Assembly: GCF_003332885.2 (NCBI RefSeq) | Contig: NZ_QOWJ01000016.1 | Coordinates: forward strand, 1 to 64,000 | Direction of reading: 5' to 3' | Origin: Paracnuella aquatica | Lineage (GTDB): Bacteria > Bacteroidota > Bacteroidia > Chitinophagales > Chitinophagaceae | DNA length: 64,000 nt | In this document: piece by piece, positions 8,986-17,453 of the stretch | Layout of the letters: every line of letters begins with the position of its first letter | How positions within the stretch are numbered: position 1 is the stretch's first letter | Translations under genes and position numbers: made by a program | Notes under the pieces: generated by a model | What the model was told of the DNA's origin: nothing | The model's input: the letters and a program-made list of their open reading frames with translations, nothing else | Databases searched by the model: none

Positions 8986-9282
8986 ATGAGTAACTACACT
9001 ACTGTTTCGCAAACGCTGAATGCTTTGAAAAACGAAGGCTACGACCTTGATTTTAACCTGAAGCAGGATTGCGTAGAATGCAAGGGACTGGAACTGCATC
9101 CCGATGAATTTATCATCGACCGGTTTTACCGCTTTGAAGGCGCCAGCAACCCCGATGACAATGCCATTGTGTATGCTATTTCCTCTGCCAGCGGGCTGAA
9201 GGGCACATTGGTTGATGCATACGGCGTGTACGCCGACAGCCTGACGCAGGAAATGATTGAAAAGCTGCGGATAAAACGCTAA
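8986..9282 (+). CDS. Small conserved Bacteroidota protein
   Basis: A 98-residue soluble acidic protein that starts MSNYTTVSQTLNALKNEGYDLDF and has two cysteines around a short acidic helix. Proteins of this type in Bacteroidota are often labelled phosphoribosylpyrophosphate synthetase, but the size and lack of any PRPP-binding motif argue against that activity. The function is unknown. It follows the GNAT gene by 26 bases and converges with the GH30 gene. Confidence 0.75.
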   Translation: MSNYTTVSQTLNALKNEGYDLDFNLKQDCVECKGLELHPDEFIIDRFYRFEGASNPDDNAIVYAISSASGLKGTLVDAYGVYADSLTQEMIEKLRIKR

Positions 9283-9296
9283 CCTAATTTCACTCT

Positions 9297-10880
9297 TTAA
9301 TTCACCACCACCGTGGTAATGGACCGTGCAGGCAGCAACACATCATTGAGGCTGCGCAAGCCACTGCTCCGCATGTTATCTTCACCCGCTGCCGTAGTTA
9401 CATAGCGCCGCAGCTTTTTTACCTTCCCGCCATTGGCCAGCTGCACTTGCAGCGGCTGTTCCCTTTCCGTGTAATTAATGGCCACCAATACCGTTTGTCC
9501 CTTGCCGTTAGTATAGGCGGTAAACATGGTTTGCTGTGCTGCGGCTATATCATCCAGGCCATCGCTGCGCAACACCTGCAGGCGCTGCATGCCGGGCCGC
9601 ACAAACAAGCTGTAATGCCCCAATGCCCACAGGTTTTTGGTAATGGCGTACGTGCCGTTTACAAACCCCGAATCGGGTTGCAGCGCAATGAGGTAATAGC
9701 GTGTATCAAATGCAGCGCTGCCCGGCTCGTAAGCATTCCACAAATGCCATGCAGTGGCGTTGGCCACGGCCAGGTCGGTGTGGATGACTTTGGCTAAAAA
9801 TAAAGCGCAGTCCATGGGTGTGCGGCGGCCCCTGGCTCCTTCCCTGAACCCATCGCCCAGCATGGAGTACTCCGACTGCCAGAAATCAACGCCGTATTTT
9901 TTGGCCGTATCGGCCAGCTTTTTCCGTACGTTGATTAGGGTGCTGTCGCCCGTATCGGTAAAATAACTGTGGCCCGCCACTACTTTGGGCACGGTGCTCA
10001 TGCGGGCTAAGCTAAGTAAAGAAGTATCGGTAAAAAATTGCTGTATCTGCCGCGATGCAGCCGTGTTGCCTTCGTATAAAAAGGTAAGCATCGCTGCTTC
10101 CGGCGCCGTGATCTTTGTAGTAAGTCGTTTTGCTTTTAACGCACTGTCCAGCCCCTGCACCACGCGGTGTATTTCCCTGTTGGTCCACGGTGTGCCTTCC
10201 TGTTTTGCGTTGCCCATTTCGCCGGTCCAGTCCCACTGCGGTTCATTTACCGGGCTTACATATTTAAAATGCAATCCCTGCCGGTCAAAGTGCTGCACCA
10301 CATCGGCCAGGAAGCCTGCAAATGCGCCATAGCTGTCCGCTTTAAGGTTGGCGCGGTAATCTTTTGCGGTTTTAAAACCCAGCCCGTTTTGTGCAAACTG
10401 CACCGGCGGCGTGTTGGAAAAAAGAATCAGGTTCTCCACGCCATGTTCTTTTGCTTTTTGCAAAAACCAGCGGTAACCTTCCTGTTTGTTCCAGTCGTAA
10501 CTGCCATCTGCATTGACAAAACTTTCCACGCGGCGCTGCGGGTCGCGAATGCCGCTGGCAACGCCCTGCTCCGCAGTGCCGCCGCCTGCATTAAAGCGAA
10601 ATGCCGATACACCAATGCCCCTCGGATTGCCCTGCGCATCCAGCTGTTTGCTAAACAGCAGCTCCGCAATGCGCTCCTTTTTTTCTGCTGGCCAGTATTT
10701 GCCCACCGCCTCGGAGTACCAGCAACCCGATACGCCGATGTGTTCGATGGTTTGCACCGGTTGTTTGGCATCAATAGTGAGCACCAGTTTAGGCACTGCC
10801 TCTTGTGCCTGTGCAGCACCGGCAAAAAGCAAAAGGCTTGTTGGGATGGTCAGCAGAAAACGAAACATGGATGTACGCAT
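9297..10880 (-). CDS. Glycoside hydrolase family 30
   Basis: A secreted retaining glycosidase of 527 residues. The signal peptide ends AAQA (about 26). The (beta/alpha)8 barrel contains the acid/base Glu in SPVNEPQWDW (E213) and the nucleophile Glu in WQSEYSML (E337); a C-terminal beta domain completes the family layout. GH30 members cut beta-1,6-glucan, beta-1,6-galactan, xylan or glucosylceramide; the exact subfamily is not certain, though the overall pattern resembles the endo-beta-1,6-galactanase/glucanase branch. It stands alone, without Sus genes, between a small protein and a DinB gene. Confidence 0.9.
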   Translation of the reverse strand: MRTSMFRFLLTIPTSLLLFAGAAQAQEAVPKLVLTIDAKQPVQTIEHIGVSGCWYSEAVGKYWPAEKKERIAELLFSKQLDAQGNPRGIGVSAFRFNAGGGTAEQGVASGIRDPQRRVESFVNADGSYDWNKQEGYRWFLQKAKEHGVENLILFSNTPPVQFAQNGLGFKTAKDYRANLKADSYGAFAGFLADVVQHFDRQGLHFKYVSPVNEPQWDWTGEMGNAKQEGTPWTNREIHRVVQGLDSALKAKRLTTKITAPEAAMLTFLYEGNTAASRQIQQFFTDTSLLSLARMSTVPKVVAGHSYFTDTGDSTLINVRKKLADTAKKYGVDFWQSEYSMLGDGFREGARGRRTPMDCALFLAKVIHTDLAVANATAWHLWNAYEPGSAAFDTRYYLIALQPDSGFVNGTYAITKNLWALGHYSLFVRPGMQRLQVLRSDGLDDIAAAQQTMFTAYTNGKGQTVLVAINYTEREQPLQVQLANGGKVKKLRRYVTTAAGEDNMRSSGLRSLNDVLLPARSITTVVVN

Positions 10881-10966
10881 AACAAATGTTTAGGCGGCAC
10901 CTTCTTTTGTGAAAGCTAAATACAAAGGGCTTGCCTGCCAAACGGCAATGTATGTAAACCGAAGAT

Positions 10967-11539
10967 GTGTCTGTTCATAAACATTATCTTTCTATTCAAA
11001 AATTTTATCCGGCTATGATGGATGAATTGGAAGATGCACTGATGACATGGAAGAATGCATTGGCGGATTACAACGAAGCAATGCTTTTGCAAAAGCCTGC
11101 GTTAAACAGCTGGTCGATGGGCCAACTGTACATGCACCTGGTGGCAGAAACTTCTTTTTACCTCACACAGGTCGACGCCTGTTTGCGCAGCCCGCAGAAC
11201 AGCGACCAGCAGCCCACTGCCGAAGGCAAGGCCATGCTGGCTGCAAACAGTTTCCCGGATATGCGCATTGAAGGCCCGCCCACCAATGCCCTGGTGCAAC
11301 AACCGGCAGACAAAGCACAATTGATAGCTGGATTTGACGACCTGCTTAAAACACTTCAAAGGGTAAATGCTCAAGCCGCAAACAGTTTGGCTGTAGGTAA
11401 AACAGCGCATCCCGGTTTGGGCTTTCTTAATGCAGCGGAATGGGCACAATTTGCCGCCATGCATTTGCGCCACCACTTGCGGCAGAAGGCGCGGATTGAT
11501 TCTTTTCTGGCAACGCATGCTGGCGAAACAGAACATTGA
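10967..11539 (+). CDS. DinB-family four-helix protein
   Basis: About 190 residues of the DinB/YfiT-like fold, a four-helix bundle that binds a metal through three histidines. The motif residues are visible: His in LYMHLVAETSFYL and two near the C-terminus in AAMHLRHHLRQKARI. Members act as thiol-dependent transferases or have unknown roles. The frame opens with GTG at 10967; ATG 11015 (MMDELEDAL) is an alternative start and would remove 16 residues. It is divergent from the GH30 gene with an 86-bp gap. Confidence 0.82.
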   Translation: MSVHKHYLSIQKFYPAMMDELEDALMTWKNALADYNEAMLLQKPALNSWSMGQLYMHLVAETSFYLTQVDACLRSPQNSDQQPTAEGKAMLAANSFPDMRIEGPPTNALVQQPADKAQLIAGFDDLLKTLQRVNAQAANSLAVGKTAHPGLGFLNAAEWAQFAAMHLRHHLRQKARIDSFLATHAGETEH

Positions 11540-11613
11540 AATGAACATAACTGTTAATATTCTTCTGCCGATGCTGCTTTGTGGCCGTTGCACTTGTTAT
11601 AAAACCAACGCCG

Positions 11614-11646
11614 GTTGGCACTTGCAGCAAGCCCGCCGTATTTTTG
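11614..11646 (+). promoter_or_regulatory. Candidate promoter of the radical SAM gene
   Basis: GTTG at 11614-11617 and TATTTTTG at 11639-11646 are 21 bp apart and fit the Bacteroidota -33/-7 pattern. The start codon at 11664 follows after a short leader. Confidence 0.45.
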
Positions 11647-11663
11647 CGGCTTAAATCAGCCGT

Positions 11664-13859
11664 TTGAACCAGCCCGTTTTACTTATTACGCCTCCGTTTA
11701 CCCAACTCAATACCCCATACCCGGCTACGGCCTACCTGAAGGGTTTTTTGAACACCAAAGGCATTGCTGCGCACCAGGCCGACCTGGGCATTGAAGTAAC
11801 CCTGGCGCTGTTCAGCAAAGCGGGTCTTACCAAGCTGTTCGATCATATTGAAAGAGCAGGTGAGCAACATACACCTAACATTGCCCGGATGGTGGCGCTG
11901 AAAGAAGATTACATCCACACGGTTGATGAAGTGATCTTGTTTTTGCAGGGCAAGCGGCCTACGCTGGCGCACCTGATTTGCAAGCGGGAGTTTTTGCCCG
12001 AGGCCGACCGTTTTGCGCAACTCCCCGACCTGCAATGGGCCTTTGGCAGCATGGGCATGCAGGATATGGCCAAACACCTGGCCACCATGTACCTCGAGGA
12101 CCTGAGCGACCTGATCAAAGAAACCGTCGACCCGCATTTTGGCTTTAGCCGCTACGCCGAAAGCCTGGCCCGCTCGGCCAACAGTTTTGATACTCTGTAC
12201 GCCGAATTGCAACAGCCCTACACTTTTACCGACCATATTCTAATAGACCTGCTGCAGCAAAAAATGGAACGGGTGCAACCGGCACTTGTGGCGCTATCGG
12301 TGCCTTTCCCCGGCAACCTGTACACGGCACTGCGTTGCGGCCAGTGGATCAAACAAAATTATCCGCAGGTAAAAGTGGCCATGGGCGGCGGTTTTGCCAA
12401 TACCGAACTGCGGTCGCTGAGCGATGGGCGGGTATTTGATTTCTTCGATTTTATTACCCTTGATGACGGCGAAGCGCCGATGGAGCAGTTGATCGCTTTT
12501 GTGAATGGGCAAATCGAGCAGCACGAACTCAAGCGCACCTTTTTGCGCATAGGCGGCGCCGTTAGTTATATCAACAACAGGGCCTGCACCGATTACCGGC
12601 AGGGCCAGGTGGGCACTCCCGATTATAGCGACCTGCCGCTGGATGGATATATTTCCGCTATTGAAGTGATCAACCCCATGCACAGCCTGTGGAACGACGG
12701 CCGCTGGAACAAGCTCACCATGGCGCATGGCTGTTATTGGGGCAAATGCACTTTTTGCGATATCTCGCTGGACTACATTAAAAACTACGAGCCTATTGCG
12801 GCATCGTTGCTGGTAGACCGCATGGAGCAGATGATCGAGCAAACGGGCCAGAATGGTTTTCATTTTGTAGATGAAGCTGCACCGCCTGCTTTGATGAAAG
12901 CCATGGCGCTGGAGATCATCCGGCGTAAATTGGTAGTAAGCTGGTGGGCCAATGTGCGGTTTGAGCGGAGCTTTACCCGCGACCTTTGCCTGCTGCTCAA
13001 AGCATCGGGTTGTATTGCAGTGAGCGGCGGCCTTGAAGTGGCCTCCGACAGGCTACTGAGCCTGATCAACAAAGGCATTACCATGGCGCAGGTGGCGCGG
13101 GTGTGCCAGCATTTTTCCGAAGCGGGCATTATGGTGCATGCCTACCTGATGTATGGCTTTCCAACGCAAACGGCACAGGAAACAATTGATTCGCTGGAAA
13201 TGGTGCGGCAGCTGTTTCAAACTGGTGTGTTGCAGTCGGCGTTTTGGCACCTGTTTACCATGACGGCACATAGCCCCGTGGGCCTGAACCCCGAGAAGTT
13301 TGGTGTAAAAAAAGTAACCGAACTGGTGGGTAGTTTTGCCAACAACGACATTGAACACATCGACCCAACCGGCGCCGATCACCAAAGCTTTGGCTTTGGA
13401 TTAAAGAAAGCGCTGCTCAATTATATGCATGGCGCCTGCTTTGATTTTCCACTGCAAAAATGGTTTGATTTTAAAGTGCCGAAAACCAGTGTACCACCTG
13501 ATTATATCCGCAGGGCCATTGAAGAACCCGAGATCTCTTCGGGTAAAAACAGCAAGGTGGTGTGGCTAGGCAAACAGCCCAAAACAGAAGCCATCATCAA
13601 GTCGAAAAAAGGCGTGCAATGGAGTGTGCTGTCGCTTACTTTTCAAACCAAGAAAAGCAGCTTTAGCATCAGTGTGGATCCCGAACAAGGTGCATGGCTG
13701 GCGGGGTTGTTGCCGAAAATTGCCGTGGCCAATCCTGCGCAATTGACCCGACAGATGATTGAAGCAGATTATGAACGTGCCGGTCTCGAAGACTTCGATC
13801 TTTTCTGGGACAACAAGCCCGTAAGTACTTTATATAAAGCTGGCTTGCTGCAGGTGTAA
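11664..13859 (+). CDS. B12-binding-type radical SAM protein
   Basis: A 731-residue cytoplasmic enzyme. The N-terminal half begins VLLITPPFTQLNTPYPATAYLKGFL and contains a cobalamin-binding-like Rossmann region (about 205-290: LVALSVPFPGNLYTALR, AMGGGFANTEL). The radical SAM barrel follows with the cluster cysteines C357, C362 and C365 in HGCYWGKCTFC, a CX4CX2C spacing rather than CX3CX2C. The C-terminal 150 residues are of unknown type. The only start codon near the beginning is TTG at 11664. Typical family roles are methyl transfer or ring rearrangement; the substrate is unknown. It lies upstream of the EamA gene in the same direction, 72 bases apart. Confidence 0.88.
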   Translation: MNQPVLLITPPFTQLNTPYPATAYLKGFLNTKGIAAHQADLGIEVTLALFSKAGLTKLFDHIERAGEQHTPNIARMVALKEDYIHTVDEVILFLQGKRPTLAHLICKREFLPEADRFAQLPDLQWAFGSMGMQDMAKHLATMYLEDLSDLIKETVDPHFGFSRYAESLARSANSFDTLYAELQQPYTFTDHILIDLLQQKMERVQPALVALSVPFPGNLYTALRCGQWIKQNYPQVKVAMGGGFANTELRSLSDGRVFDFFDFITLDDGEAPMEQLIAFVNGQIEQHELKRTFLRIGGAVSYINNRACTDYRQGQVGTPDYSDLPLDGYISAIEVINPMHSLWNDGRWNKLTMAHGCYWGKCTFCDISLDYIKNYEPIAASLLVDRMEQMIEQTGQNGFHFVDEAAPPALMKAMALEIIRRKLVVSWWANVRFERSFTRDLCLLLKASGCIAVSGGLEVASDRLLSLINKGITMAQVARVCQHFSEAGIMVHAYLMYGFPTQTAQETIDSLEMVRQLFQTGVLQSAFWHLFTMTAHSPVGLNPEKFGVKKVTELVGSFANNDIEHIDPTGADHQSFGFGLKKALLNYMHGACFDFPLQKWFDFKVPKTSVPPDYIRRAIEEPEISSGKNSKVVWLGKQPKTEAIIKSKKGVQWSVLSLTFQTKKSSFSISVDPEQGAWLAGLLPKIAVANPAQLTRQMIEADYERAGLEDFDLFWDNKPVSTLYKAGLLQV

Positions 13860-13931
13860 CCACTGTAAACAACCACGCCTGTAGTTTGCCTGCTTGTATG
13901 TAGCTTCATCAGCAATAAACCACGAACCTAT

Positions 13932-14810
13932 TTGATTTCTGCATTTTCATTGGCACTGGCGGTATTGCTCCGGATTCTTTCCAACCCGTTGGGCAATGTT
14001 GTGCAAAAACAACTCACCAACCGGGGGCATCACCCCCTGCTGGTAAATTTTCTTACTTATCTGTTGCTGGCCATTGCTTGTTTGGTAATTATTGTACGTA
14101 CCGACTGGCAGGCGTTGCCGCCGGCATTCTGGTGGTACTCCATTTTGGTGGGCATCACCGGTGCCTTGGGCAATGCATTTCTGGTAAAGGCTTTGCAGGG
14201 CGGCGACCTTTCAGTGCTGGGTCCCATCAATGCTTACAAATCGGTGATCGGGATGATCGTTGGTATTTTTTTGCTGGGCGAAATACCGGGCTTTTGGGGC
14301 GTGGCAGGTGTCCTGCTGATCATCTACGGCAGCTATTTTGTTTTGGACACTACAGAAGAAAGGTTCTCTTGGGCGCTGCTGCAAAAAAGCGCCATTCAAT
14401 ACCGCATCTGGGCCATGATGCTCACCGCTATTGAGGCTGTGTTCATTAAAAAAGTAATCATTGCTTCTTCCACCACTATTGCCTTTGCAAGCTGGTGTTT
14501 TTTCGGGGCTATTTTCTCCTTTGTATTGTTGCTGGTGTACCGGCTGCACGTAGCCACAGAACTAAAAAAAATAAAGCGGGCGGATTATATCAAATACCTG
14601 TTGCTGGTGCTGTGCATCGGCACCATGCAGTATACCACCAATTATGCATTTGACCACATGCCGGTGGGATATGCGCTATCACTATTTCAACTCTCTACCC
14701 TGGTCAGCGTGTTTTTGGGATATAAAATATTTGCCGAAAAAGATATGCGCAAAAAGATGCTGGGCGCCGCCATTATGATCGTGGGTTCGGTCATTATTAT
14801 TTTGTTGTAA
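13932..14810 (+). CDS. EamA/DMT-family transporter
   Basis: A 292-residue membrane protein with about ten hydrophobic segments in two EamA-type halves (about 10-135 and 150-290). Characteristic parts include GNAFLVKALQGGDLSVLGPI and the paired QYTTNYAFDHMPVGYALSLFQLSTLVSVFLGYKIF. It begins with TTG at 13932; no ATG is available until the middle of the gene. Drug/metabolite exporters of this kind carry amino acids, nucleotide sugars or unknown metabolites. It may be co-transcribed with the radical SAM enzyme and could move its product. Confidence 0.87.
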   Translation: MISAFSLALAVLLRILSNPLGNVVQKQLTNRGHHPLLVNFLTYLLLAIACLVIIVRTDWQALPPAFWWYSILVGITGALGNAFLVKALQGGDLSVLGPINAYKSVIGMIVGIFLLGEIPGFWGVAGVLLIIYGSYFVLDTTEERFSWALLQKSAIQYRIWAMMLTAIEAVFIKKVIIASSTTIAFASWCFFGAIFSFVLLLVYRLHVATELKKIKRADYIKYLLLVLCIGTMQYTTNYAFDHMPVGYALSLFQLSTLVSVFLGYKIFAEKDMRKKMLGAAIMIVGSVIIILL

Positions 14811-14820
14811 AAAAACCCTG

Positions 14821-14831
14821 ATGTTGGCGGT
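14821..14831 (+). repeat. Left inverted repeat flanking the toxin-antitoxin pair
   Basis: ATGTTGGCGGT is the exact reverse complement of ACCGCCAACAT at 15599-15609 on the far side of the toxin-antitoxin genes. A second related pair lies nearby (14865-14879 and 15617-15630, matching with small differences). Confidence 0.45.
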
Positions 14832-14929
14832 CATGCATAGAGCGACGCCCCCTCAAATTCAGAGAGCCAAGTCTTGCAGAATTTTCACAAAACAAGCATT
14901 GCAGATGTTCACTATTTAGCTAACTTTGG

Positions 14930-15295
14930 GTGGTGGAACAAAACTTCATTCGCAACATCTTTTACTACAAACATTATTATCTGGACTTTTTTGAAAAGCA
15001 AACAAAAGATGTGCAAAAGAAGTTCAACTGGACACTGCAACTAATTGCCACGATTGAGCGAGTGCCTGCCAAGTATTTCCAACACATGGAAGGCACGGAA
15101 GGAATTTATGAAGTGCGTGTTGAAGTCGGCAGCAACATCTTTAGAGCCTTTGCTTTTTTTGATGAAGGGCAGCTTGTGGTACTTGGAAATGCGTTTCAAA
15201 AGAAAACACAGAAAACGCCCAAGAACGAACTTGATTTAGCTAAAAAAATTAAAAAGGAGTATTTCGATGAAAAGTCAAAAGGATCCCAAAAATAA
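14930..15295 (+). CDS. RelE/HigB-type toxin
   Basis: A 121-residue basic protein of the phage-derived Gp49/HigB-like family. The family signature is seen in KKFNWTLQLIATIERVPAKYFQHMEGTEGIYEVRVEVGSNIFRAFAFFDEGQLVVLGNAFQKKTQKTP, with the final Lys-rich strand. Such toxins cleave mRNA on the ribosome and are neutralised by the downstream XRE-type antitoxin. The start is GTG at 14930 or GTG at 14933. The antitoxin overlaps the end by 29 bases. The toxin-first order is typical of HigBA. Both genes look more AT-rich than their neighbours. Confidence 0.88.
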   Translation: MVEQNFIRNIFYYKHYYLDFFEKQTKDVQKKFNWTLQLIATIERVPAKYFQHMEGTEGIYEVRVEVGSNIFRAFAFFDEGQLVVLGNAFQKKTQKTPKNELDLAKKIKKEYFDEKSKGSQK

Positions 15296-15584
15296 AAACC
15301 TCACATCTTTCTCTGACCACCTTGAACAGCAGTACGGCAAACGTGGCACGAAGAAAAGAGAAACTTACGAACAAGAGTTTGAAGCTTTTAAACTGGGTGT
15401 GCTTATTCAGGAAATGCGGGAAAAGCAGAACTTGACACAGGAGCAACTTGCACAAAAGTGCGGCACGACCAAATCTTATATTTCCCGCATCGAAAATAAT
15501 GCGAGTGACATTCGCCTTTCGACCCTCATGCGAATTGTGCGGGATGGACTGGGCGGACACTTAAAACTGTTTGTAACATCTTGA
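15267..15584 (+). CDS. HigA/XRE-family antitoxin
   Basis: A 105-residue DNA-binding antitoxin. The helix-turn-helix is at about 50-95: LIQEMREKQNLTQEQLAQKCGTTKSYISRIENNASDIRLSTLMRIV, a clear Cro/C1-type domain. The charged N-terminus probably binds the toxin. It overlaps the toxin gene by 29 bases, so the two are translationally coupled, and the complex would be expected to repress its own promoter. Confidence 0.9.
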   Translation: MKSQKDPKNKNLTSFSDHLEQQYGKRGTKKRETYEQEFEAFKLGVLIQEMREKQNLTQEQLAQKCGTTKSYISRIENNASDIRLSTLMRIVRDGLGGHLKLFVTS

Positions 15585-15598
15585 CGACAATAGCACGA

Positions 15599-15609
15599 AC
15601 CGCCAACAT
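15599..15609 (-). repeat. Right inverted repeat flanking the toxin-antitoxin pair
   Basis: ACCGCCAACAT mirrors 14821-14831. It begins 14 bases behind the antitoxin stop. The two copies bracket a 0.8-kb module. Confidence 0.45.
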
Positions 15610-15734
15610 TGCATTGCTGCAAGTGTGGCTGAACTGCTGCTATTCAGCTTGACGAATAACACGGCATCTGATTATCTTTATTGAACTTCATTGCTGCCAA
15701 GACCACACCTGACAGCAATGCTTTCACGTTATAA

Positions 15735-15768
15735 AACACAACCCCTTGTTTGTACAAGGGGTTGTGTT
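15735..15768 (-). terminator. Terminator downstream of GH32
   Basis: A perfect 15-bp stem (15735-15749 with 15754-15768) has a four-base loop. On the minus strand it is followed by TTTTAT, so it ends the PUL operon that finishes at 15814. Confidence 0.75.
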
Positions 15769-15813
15769 GAAAGCGTTGTTCATTGATAAAACAAAAACAT
15801 AGGAACGTACCAA

Positions 15814-17379
15814 TTACCGCAGCATGCTTTTGGTGATGCCCTGCAATTTAAAATTTGAAATAGCCTGCGCATTGCCTGTGGCTTGCAGCTTTAAAGTGGT
15901 GTATTTATATTTTGGAAAAAACAATGCAGACATTACTTTTTCGCCGCCATTTACAAACACCTCGATGGAAGTTTTATCAATCAGCACCTGTACCTGCGTG
16001 GGCTTGTTGGTGTTGGGTGTAAAAGGGCACAACACCTTTTGCCCAAAATGCGGGTTAAAGTCTACCACACCGGAAGCGGCGCGGTCAATAGTGATGTTGT
16101 TAGCCTGCCGGTCAATAGTGAGCAACAGCTTTTCAGGCCCATTGCCCAACGACAGCGTAACTGTGCCCGCTGCAGCCATATCGGCGTCAAAATGCAACGC
16201 ATAGCTGCCGCTTTTAATGAGGTCATTATTTTCGAGTACCACCGATGCCGTTGGGGCAGCGATAATTTTTTCGCCGGCACTTACTTTGTAATTGTTCCAC
16301 TCCGCCACCGGTTGCGAACAAAGCACCAACTCCTGCCCCACCTGTTTTAGCGAAAGCTCCCTGGGTACCGTCATAGTGCTGCGCCACGGTGTAGGCACCT
16401 GCTCGGCGTAGCTCCAGTTGCTCATCCAGCCAATCAGTATCCGGCGGCCATCGGCAGCGGCAATATTGCTGTACGTAACACCGGCGTAGTTATCGGTGCC
16501 GTAATCGAGCCAGCGTATTTCGGTATCGTCGGGGGTAAATGTTTTGCCGTCGAAATTGCCCACAAAATATTGCGTGGCCGATCCGCCGTTGGGCCCGCCC
16601 GGGTTGATGCTCACCAGCAACACCCATTTCTCGGCATTGCTACCGGCCACTTTTATCGGAAACAGGTCGGGGCATTCCCATACGCCGCCATGTGCACCTA
16701 CTTTTTCGCCAAACGAACTTTCCAGCGTCCAGCTTTTTAAATCAGGCGAGGCGTAAAAACTGATTTTGTCTTTTACCGCCAGCGACATAATCCATTGTTT
16801 CCGGCCTTCGTGCCAGAACACCTTAGGGTCGCGAAAGTCGGCAATGCCCGCATTGGGCAACACCGGGTTTTGTGCATATTTGGTCCAGGTGGCGCCTGCA
16901 TCGTTGCTATAGGCAATGGCCTGGTGCTGTTGGGTACCCGCCAGGGTGTAAATGGCCACCAGCGGGTCTTCGGTGCCGGTTTTAAATCCCGAAGTGTTTT
17001 GGGCGTCTACCACCGCGCTGCCCGAAAAAATGGTGCCGGCAGCATCGGGTGCTAGTGCAATAGGCTGGTCTTTCCAGTTAAACATATCGGTGCTGGTGGT
17101 GTGCCCCCAATGCATGGGGCCCCATTTGTTGCCAAAGGGATGGTGTTGGTAAAACAGGTGGTAGGTTCCTTTGTAATACACCATTCCGTTGGGGTCATTC
17201 ATCCAGTTTTTGGGCGGGGTAAAATGAAACAGCGGCCGGTAATCTTCCCCGTTCATTGCCACCAGCGAACCGGTGGAATCTTTGGTTACTTCCAGAATGC
17301 TTCCGGTGCTTACGCTTTTTTTACTACAGGCCGTAAACGCGGCCCATATGCCTGCGGCCAATAAAATATTCCTCATCAT
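15814..17379 (-). CDS. GH32 fructan hydrolase (levanase/inulinase type), lipoprotein
   Basis: A 521-residue retaining beta-fructosidase. A lipoprotein signal ends at Cys 18 (FTAC), so the enzyme is probably on the cell surface or in the periplasm. The five-bladed propeller holds the nucleophile D62 in WMNDPNG, the transition-state stabiliser D184 in FRDP and the acid/base E235 in WECP; a C-terminal beta-sandwich follows from about residue 370. It cleaves beta-2,1 or beta-2,6 fructans or releases fructose; endo or exo mode cannot be told from sequence. It is the last gene of the SusC operon (DUF4960 stop to GH32 start: 74 bases), in line with a fructan PUL. Confidence 0.94.
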   Translation of the reverse strand: MMRNILLAAGIWAAFTACSKKSVSTGSILEVTKDSTGSLVAMNGEDYRPLFHFTPPKNWMNDPNGMVYYKGTYHLFYQHHPFGNKWGPMHWGHTTSTDMFNWKDQPIALAPDAAGTIFSGSAVVDAQNTSGFKTGTEDPLVAIYTLAGTQQHQAIAYSNDAGATWTKYAQNPVLPNAGIADFRDPKVFWHEGRKQWIMSLAVKDKISFYASPDLKSWTLESSFGEKVGAHGGVWECPDLFPIKVAGSNAEKWVLLVSINPGGPNGGSATQYFVGNFDGKTFTPDDTEIRWLDYGTDNYAGVTYSNIAAADGRRILIGWMSNWSYAEQVPTPWRSTMTVPRELSLKQVGQELVLCSQPVAEWNNYKVSAGEKIIAAPTASVVLENNDLIKSGSYALHFDADMAAAGTVTLSLGNGPEKLLLTIDRQANNITIDRAASGVVDFNPHFGQKVLCPFTPNTNKPTQVQVLIDKTSIEVFVNGGEKVMSALFFPKYKYTTLKLQATGNAQAISNFKLQGITKSMLR

Positions 17380-17453
17380 ATTTGAAAGGTTAAAAGAACC
17401 CCGGCAACGCGTTGCGTGTGCAGCACAACCAACTGCCGGAGCCAGTTAGGTAA

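Noticed and set aside
8986-9282. Phosphoribosylpyrophosphate synthetase
   Set aside because: The label is common for this small family, but 98 residues without PRPP motifs cannot be that enzyme.
14821-15630. Integron attC sites around the toxin-antitoxin genes
   Set aside because: The inverted repeats lack clear GTTRRRY/RYYYAAC core sites, so I kept only the neutral description as flanking repeats.
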